A stretch of 35,797 bases of DNA from Aalborgiella sp031422495 (GTDB taxonomy: Bacteria; Pseudomonadota; Gammaproteobacteria; Burkholderiales; Burkholderiaceae_C): NCBI GenBank assembly GCA_031422495.1, contig JANPLX010000119.1:1-35797 (forward strand), in the 5' to 3' direction. The notes under the pieces are model-generated. The model was not told where the DNA came from. It made no database searches and worked only from the letters and a program-made list of their open reading frames with translations. Shown in pieces: positions 32,935 through 35,797 of this stretch (position 1 is its first letter; each line of letters starts with the position of its first letter). Made by a program: the position numbers and the translations under genes.

Positions 32935-33879
32935 ATGGATGGCTTGGATGATTCACTTATGACCGTTTTTTCAAACGAAGTGCCAATTGATACAGATTTG
33001 AAATCTTCGCAAAATAACATCAAGTTCATTGACTTATTTGCAGGTATTGGTGGTTTTCATTTGGCGTTACATAATTTAGGCGCAACATGCGTTTTTGCTT
33101 CAGAATGGGATAAAAACGCGCGTCAAACATATATGCATAATCTCCAAAGTATTTCTCCTGATTTATTCTCGAATAATAACTTTGCAGGTGATATTACTGC
33201 TGTAAATCCAGCTGACATACCTAATTTTGATATTCTGTGCGCAGGATTTCCGTGCCAACCATTCTCTCAAGCTGGATACAAAAAAGGCTTTGATGAGGTA
33301 CGTGGAACATTATTTTTTAATATAGTAAAAATTATTCAAGAAAAAAAGCCAGCAGCTTTTTTTCTTGAAAATGTACGACACCTATTGAATCATGATGAAG
33401 GTAAAACCTTTGAAATTATTAAAAAAATTCTCGAAGACGATTTAGGTTATTCGTTTTACCACAATATCGTAAAAGCGTCTGATTTCGGGTTGCCTCAACT
33501 TCGGCCAAGATTATTTATGGTGGGATTTAAAAATAAAGAGTCAAAATTCGAGTTTCCAAAACCAGTCCCACTCAAGAAAACCATGTCTGATATTCTTGGT
33601 GGGGAATGTGACAGAAAGATAGGCTTTACGTTGCGTGTTGGGGGCAAAGGTTCATCGATTGATGATCGTAGGAATTGGGACTCATATCGAGTTAATGGAG
33701 TTGTTAAGCGTATCAATTCGGAACATGGAAAGGAAATGCAAGGTTTTCCATCAAATTTTGTATTTCCTGTTTCAAAAGTGCAAGCTATGAAGCAATTAGG
33801 AAATTCAGTAGCCGTACCCGCTATTCAAGCAGTCGCCTCAAGTATTATTAAAACATTAAATAGTTCAAAAAAATGCTAA
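32935..33879 (+). CDS. C5-cytosine DNA methyltransferase of a type II R-M system
   Basis: A 314-residue Dcm/M.HpaII-like enzyme that methylates C5 of cytosine in a short DNA site. It has motif I FAGIGG (35-40), motif IV PCQ with the catalytic Cys107, motif VI ENV (145-147), motif VIII 'QLRPRLFMVG', motif IX 'MQGFPSNF' and motif X 'QLGNSVAVPAIQAV'. The target-recognition region is short and contains 'GGKGSSIDDRRNWDSY'. The sequence is markedly AT-richer than its neighbours, which suggests transfer. ATG follows GAAGGA. It overlaps the endonuclease gene by 7 bp, so the two are coupled. Cognate to the next gene; specificity is probably CCGG, by analogy. Confidence 0.95.
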   Translation: MDGLDDSLMTVFSNEVPIDTDLKSSQNNIKFIDLFAGIGGFHLALHNLGATCVFASEWDKNARQTYMHNLQSISPDLFSNNNFAGDITAVNPADIPNFDILCAGFPCQPFSQAGYKKGFDEVRGTLFFNIVKIIQEKKPAAFFLENVRHLLNHDEGKTFEIIKKILEDDLGYSFYHNIVKASDFGLPQLRPRLFMVGFKNKESKFEFPKPVPLKKTMSDILGGECDRKIGFTLRVGGKGSSIDDRRNWDSYRVNGVVKRINSEHGKEMQGFPSNFVFPVSKVQAMKQLGNSVAVPAIQAVASSIIKTLNSSKKC

Positions 33880-34952
33880 ACGGTAATAAAGGTGATTGGA
33901 GTGAAGTGTATGCGCTTTTCAAACTGCTTGGCGAAGGAAAATTATATGCAGGCGATGCAGATTTAAATAAACTTGAAAATTTATTTTATCCTATTGTTAA
34001 AATAATTCGTAAAGAAGTTTCTGGTAGTGTTGAATACCAAATAAATGGACAGTTAGTAATCATCACTGATGATGATAAAAAAATAGAAATGCCTATTTCT
34101 GATTTTATATTTCAAGCTGCAAATTTATTAGATAAAATCAAACAATCTGAAGGATCATTTCAACTACTTGAAGTTGAAAATTTTATGCGATCTGCTTTGT
34201 GTAAGTCAATTGCGCAGAGTTCAACTCAAAAGACAGATATACAAATTGTTATTTACGATAAACGCGTAAATCAATCTGCAGAACTTGGTTTTAGTATTAA
34301 GTCGCAACTTGGTGGAGATTCAACATTATTCAATTCAAACAAACGTCAGACAAATTTTCTTTTTAAAATTCAAAATTTAAAAATAAATTCAAGCGAAATT
34401 GAACGTATTAATTTAATTAGTCCGAAAACTGAGAAAATCAAAAAACGGATAGAAGCAATTGAGGAATTAGGTGGTAAATTAAAATTTGCTTCACTTGAAG
34501 GTGATATTTTCAATAACAATTTGATTTTAATTGATAGCCGAATGCCTGAAATATTGGCGGAAATTATCTTGACATACTTTAGTACAAAGTACAGTTCTCT
34601 AAAAGATTTGACAAAGTTGATCCGAAATAAAAATCCGTTAAATTTTGATATGCAGCATGGGCACAATTTTTACGAGTATAAAGTCAAGCACTTTTTAACT
34701 GATAGTGCACTTGGGATGACTGGTTCAACAGTATGGTTAGGTGCATATGATATTACTGGCGGCTATCTTATTGTAAAAAAGGATGGGGATGTACTGTGCT
34801 ATCACGTCTACAACCGTAATCAATTTGAAGATTATCTTTTTGCTAATACAAAATTAGATACTCCTAGCAGTTCACGTCATGAATTCGGTACGTTGTATGA
34901 AGCGAACGGGCAACTGTATTTTGCACTCAATTTACAAATTAGATTCAAATAA
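33873..34952 (+). CDS. HpaII-family type II restriction endonuclease
   Basis: A 359-residue protein. It opens with 'MLNGNKGDWSEVYALFKLLGEGKLYAGDADLNKL', and has 'KTDIQIVIYDK' and 'ELGFSIKSQLGGDSTLFNS' (about residues 120-155), a pattern I recall from HpaII-like enzymes and compatible with a PD-(D/E)xK-type core (Asp122 and Ser-Ile-Lys at 141-143). HpaII cuts C^CGG; the same specificity here is inferred. The start lies inside the methyltransferase end (ATGCTAA). The gene is strongly AT-rich. Its stop codon touches the N-terminal remnant of the MmeI-type gene. Confidence 0.8.
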   Translation: MLNGNKGDWSEVYALFKLLGEGKLYAGDADLNKLENLFYPIVKIIRKEVSGSVEYQINGQLVIITDDDKKIEMPISDFIFQAANLLDKIKQSEGSFQLLEVENFMRSALCKSIAQSSTQKTDIQIVIYDKRVNQSAELGFSIKSQLGGDSTLFNSNKRQTNFLFKIQNLKINSSEIERINLISPKTEKIKKRIEAIEELGGKLKFASLEGDIFNNNLILIDSRMPEILAEIILTYFSTKYSSLKDLTKLIRNKNPLNFDMQHGHNFYEYKVKHFLTDSALGMTGSTVWLGAYDITGGYLIVKKDGDVLCYHVYNRNQFEDYLFANTKLDTPSSSRHEFGTLYEANGQLYFALNLQIRFK

Positions 34953-35021
34953 GTCAGTATCTGCCCAGTTGCGGCTGAAAGCGAGGGCGCGGGATTTGAT
35001 TTCGTTCCAAGACAAGGGCAT
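34953..35021 (-). pseudogene. N-terminal remnant (23 codons) of the MmeI/YeeA-type gene
   Basis: The minus strand from ATG 35019-35021 reads MPLSWNEIKSRALAFSRNWADTD. The string 'LSWNEIR.RA..FS..W' is the N-terminus of MmeI-like methyltransferase-nucleases (MmeI itself begins MALSWNEIRRKAIEFSKRW). The reading frame then runs straight into the stop of the HpaII-like gene, so about 800 codons have been replaced by the R-M operon. This and the fragment 32374-32745 are the two ends of one gene. Confidence 0.8.
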
Positions 35022-35037
35022 GAGTCGTAGCTTAAAC

Positions 35038-35077
35038 GACATTAGCTGACATTAACTGAGATTCACTGACATTTTCC
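35038..35077. repeat. 10-bp tandem degenerate repeat upstream of the MmeI remnant
   Basis: Four units in a row: GACATTAGCT, GACATTAACT, GAGATTCACT, GACATTTTCC. They lie between the two divergent starts (35021 minus, 35102 plus), so in the promoter region of one or both. One helical turn per unit suggests a protein-binding array, but the copies are few and degenerate. Confidence 0.4.
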
Positions 35078-35101
35078 ATGTTTCCCCCTAAAATCCGCCT
35101 C

Positions 35102-35797
35102 ATGCCTACCCAATCTGCACCACCCACACCCACGCACTCACCGACCCGCAAAACACGACTCATTGGCCTGCACTTCGTCGTCACTTGGTTGATGGTGTTG
35201 GGTTTGGCGGTTTATGGCGCTGTTATCGGTGGTTTGTACTTTTTTCAGGAAAAACTGCTGTTCCAGCCCGTCGTCATTCCGGCCAGCCAGCCGCTGGCGG
35301 CGCTGAAAACTCAGGGCGAGGGGGTGCGCGAGTTCACCGTGGACGTGCCTGGCGCCAGGCTGTCGGGGCTTCAGCTCAAATTGCCCAACCCCAAGGGCGT
35401 GGTGTTCTTTTTGCACGGGAACAGCGGTAATCTGGACACCTGGTTCATCAACACCGAGATCTACCGCCAAAACAACATGGATTTGGTGATGCTGGACTAC
35501 CGTGGTTTTGGCAAAAGCACGGGGCAGATTGAGAGTGAGGCGCAGCTGCGCAGCGATGTGCGGTCGGCTTGGAATCAAATTGCACCGCAGTACGTGGGCA
35601 AAATGCGGGTGATTTACGGACGTTCGCTGGGCTCGGGGCTGGCTGCAGGGCTGAGTGCGGCTTTGGAAGCCGAAAAAACACCGCCAGACCTGACGGTGCT
35701 GGTATCGCCCTACAGCAGCATGAGCAGCTTGACCGGTCAAATTTACCCTTATGTGCCGCAAGTGGTGCTGCGCTACCCGCTGCGCACCGACCAATTG
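35102..35797 (+). CDS. Membrane-anchored alpha/beta hydrolase (ABHD13/BEM46-like), partial at right edge
   Basis: An open frame of 232 codons that reaches the window edge without a stop. The N-terminus has a Pro/Thr-rich stretch, then a single membrane helix (about residues 24-48, 'FVVTWLMVLGLAVYGAVIGGLYFF') followed by EKLLFQP, which is typical of this group. The hydrolase core has the oxyanion motif 'FFLHGNSGNLDTW', 'LDYRGFGKSTG' and the nucleophile elbow G-R-S-L-G (YGRSLGSGLA). The later Asp and His should lie beyond the edge. Substrate unknown. Divergent from the eroded MmeI-type gene. Confidence 0.88.
   Translation, partial: MPTQSAPPTPTHSPTRKTRLIGLHFVVTWLMVLGLAVYGAVIGGLYFFQEKLLFQPVVIPASQPLAALKTQGEGVREFTVDVPGARLSGLQLKLPNPKGVVFFLHGNSGNLDTWFINTEIYRQNNMDLVMLDYRGFGKSTGQIESEAQLRSDVRSAWNQIAPQYVGKMRVIYGRSLGSGLAAGLSAALEAEKTPPDLTVLVSPYSSMSSLTGQIYPYVPQVVLRYPLRTDQL

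Noticed and set aside
35138..35794. A 218-codon minus-strand ORF at the right edge
   Set aside because: The plus-strand frame there encodes a clear alpha/beta hydrolase with its motifs; the antisense frame shows no family features.

Overview
The window looks like a chromosomal segment of a beta-proteobacterium of the order Burkholderiales, most likely Comamonadaceae or a close relative. The evidence is a Bug-type (tripartite tricarboxylate receptor) binding protein, a PHA-granule phasin with an Ala/Lys-rich tail, a split three-gene proton-translocating transhydrogenase, and a spc/alpha ribosomal operon with infA between secY and rpmJ. Family assignments are made by recognising motifs by eye; no database search was run.

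Layout. (1) 1-1978: tail of an IS30-type transposase, then an atypical SDR and a Bug solute receptor. (2) 2193-6627: pntAA-pntAB-pntB and a GlcD-like FAD oxidase. (3) 6713-14436: two convergent polysaccharide precursor clusters. On the plus strand, gmd-rmd-glycosyltransferase (GDP-D-rhamnose type); on the minus strand, rfbB-rfbD-rfbA-rfbC-glycosyltransferase (dTDP-L-rhamnose). (4) 14560-19287: tag; a 664-residue two-domain fatty acyl-CoA reductase-like protein, divergent from a phasin; then rdgC. (5) 19367-28853: a strong promoter and an unbroken run rplN to rplQ (18 genes), then initiator tRNA-fMet and a terminator. Several perfect or near-perfect hairpins sit in the few spacers of this operon. 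(6) 28880-35797: an accessory, repeat-rich stretch with a large FtsX-type permease, a SnoaL-like gene, a compound inverted-repeat element, a type II restriction-modification (R-M) pair, and the start of a membrane-anchored alpha/beta hydrolase cut by the window edge.

The most striking observations are in region 6. An AT-rich operon of a C5-cytosine methyltransferase and a HpaII-like endonuclease (32935-34952) lies inside the wreck of a different restriction gene. The last ~120 codons of an MmeI/YeeA-type methyltransferase-nuclease lie on its left and the first 23 codons on its right, both on the minus strand. The R-M operon promoter carries a CTGT-N8-ACAG palindrome that matches a LexA (SOS) box.

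A second theme is a 47-nt dispersed repeat, always gapless and in the same orientation. Five copies are intergenic and two of these bracket the snoaL-like gene. A sixth, diverged copy (35 of 47 positions identical to the 31587 copy) lies inside the rfbD coding sequence.
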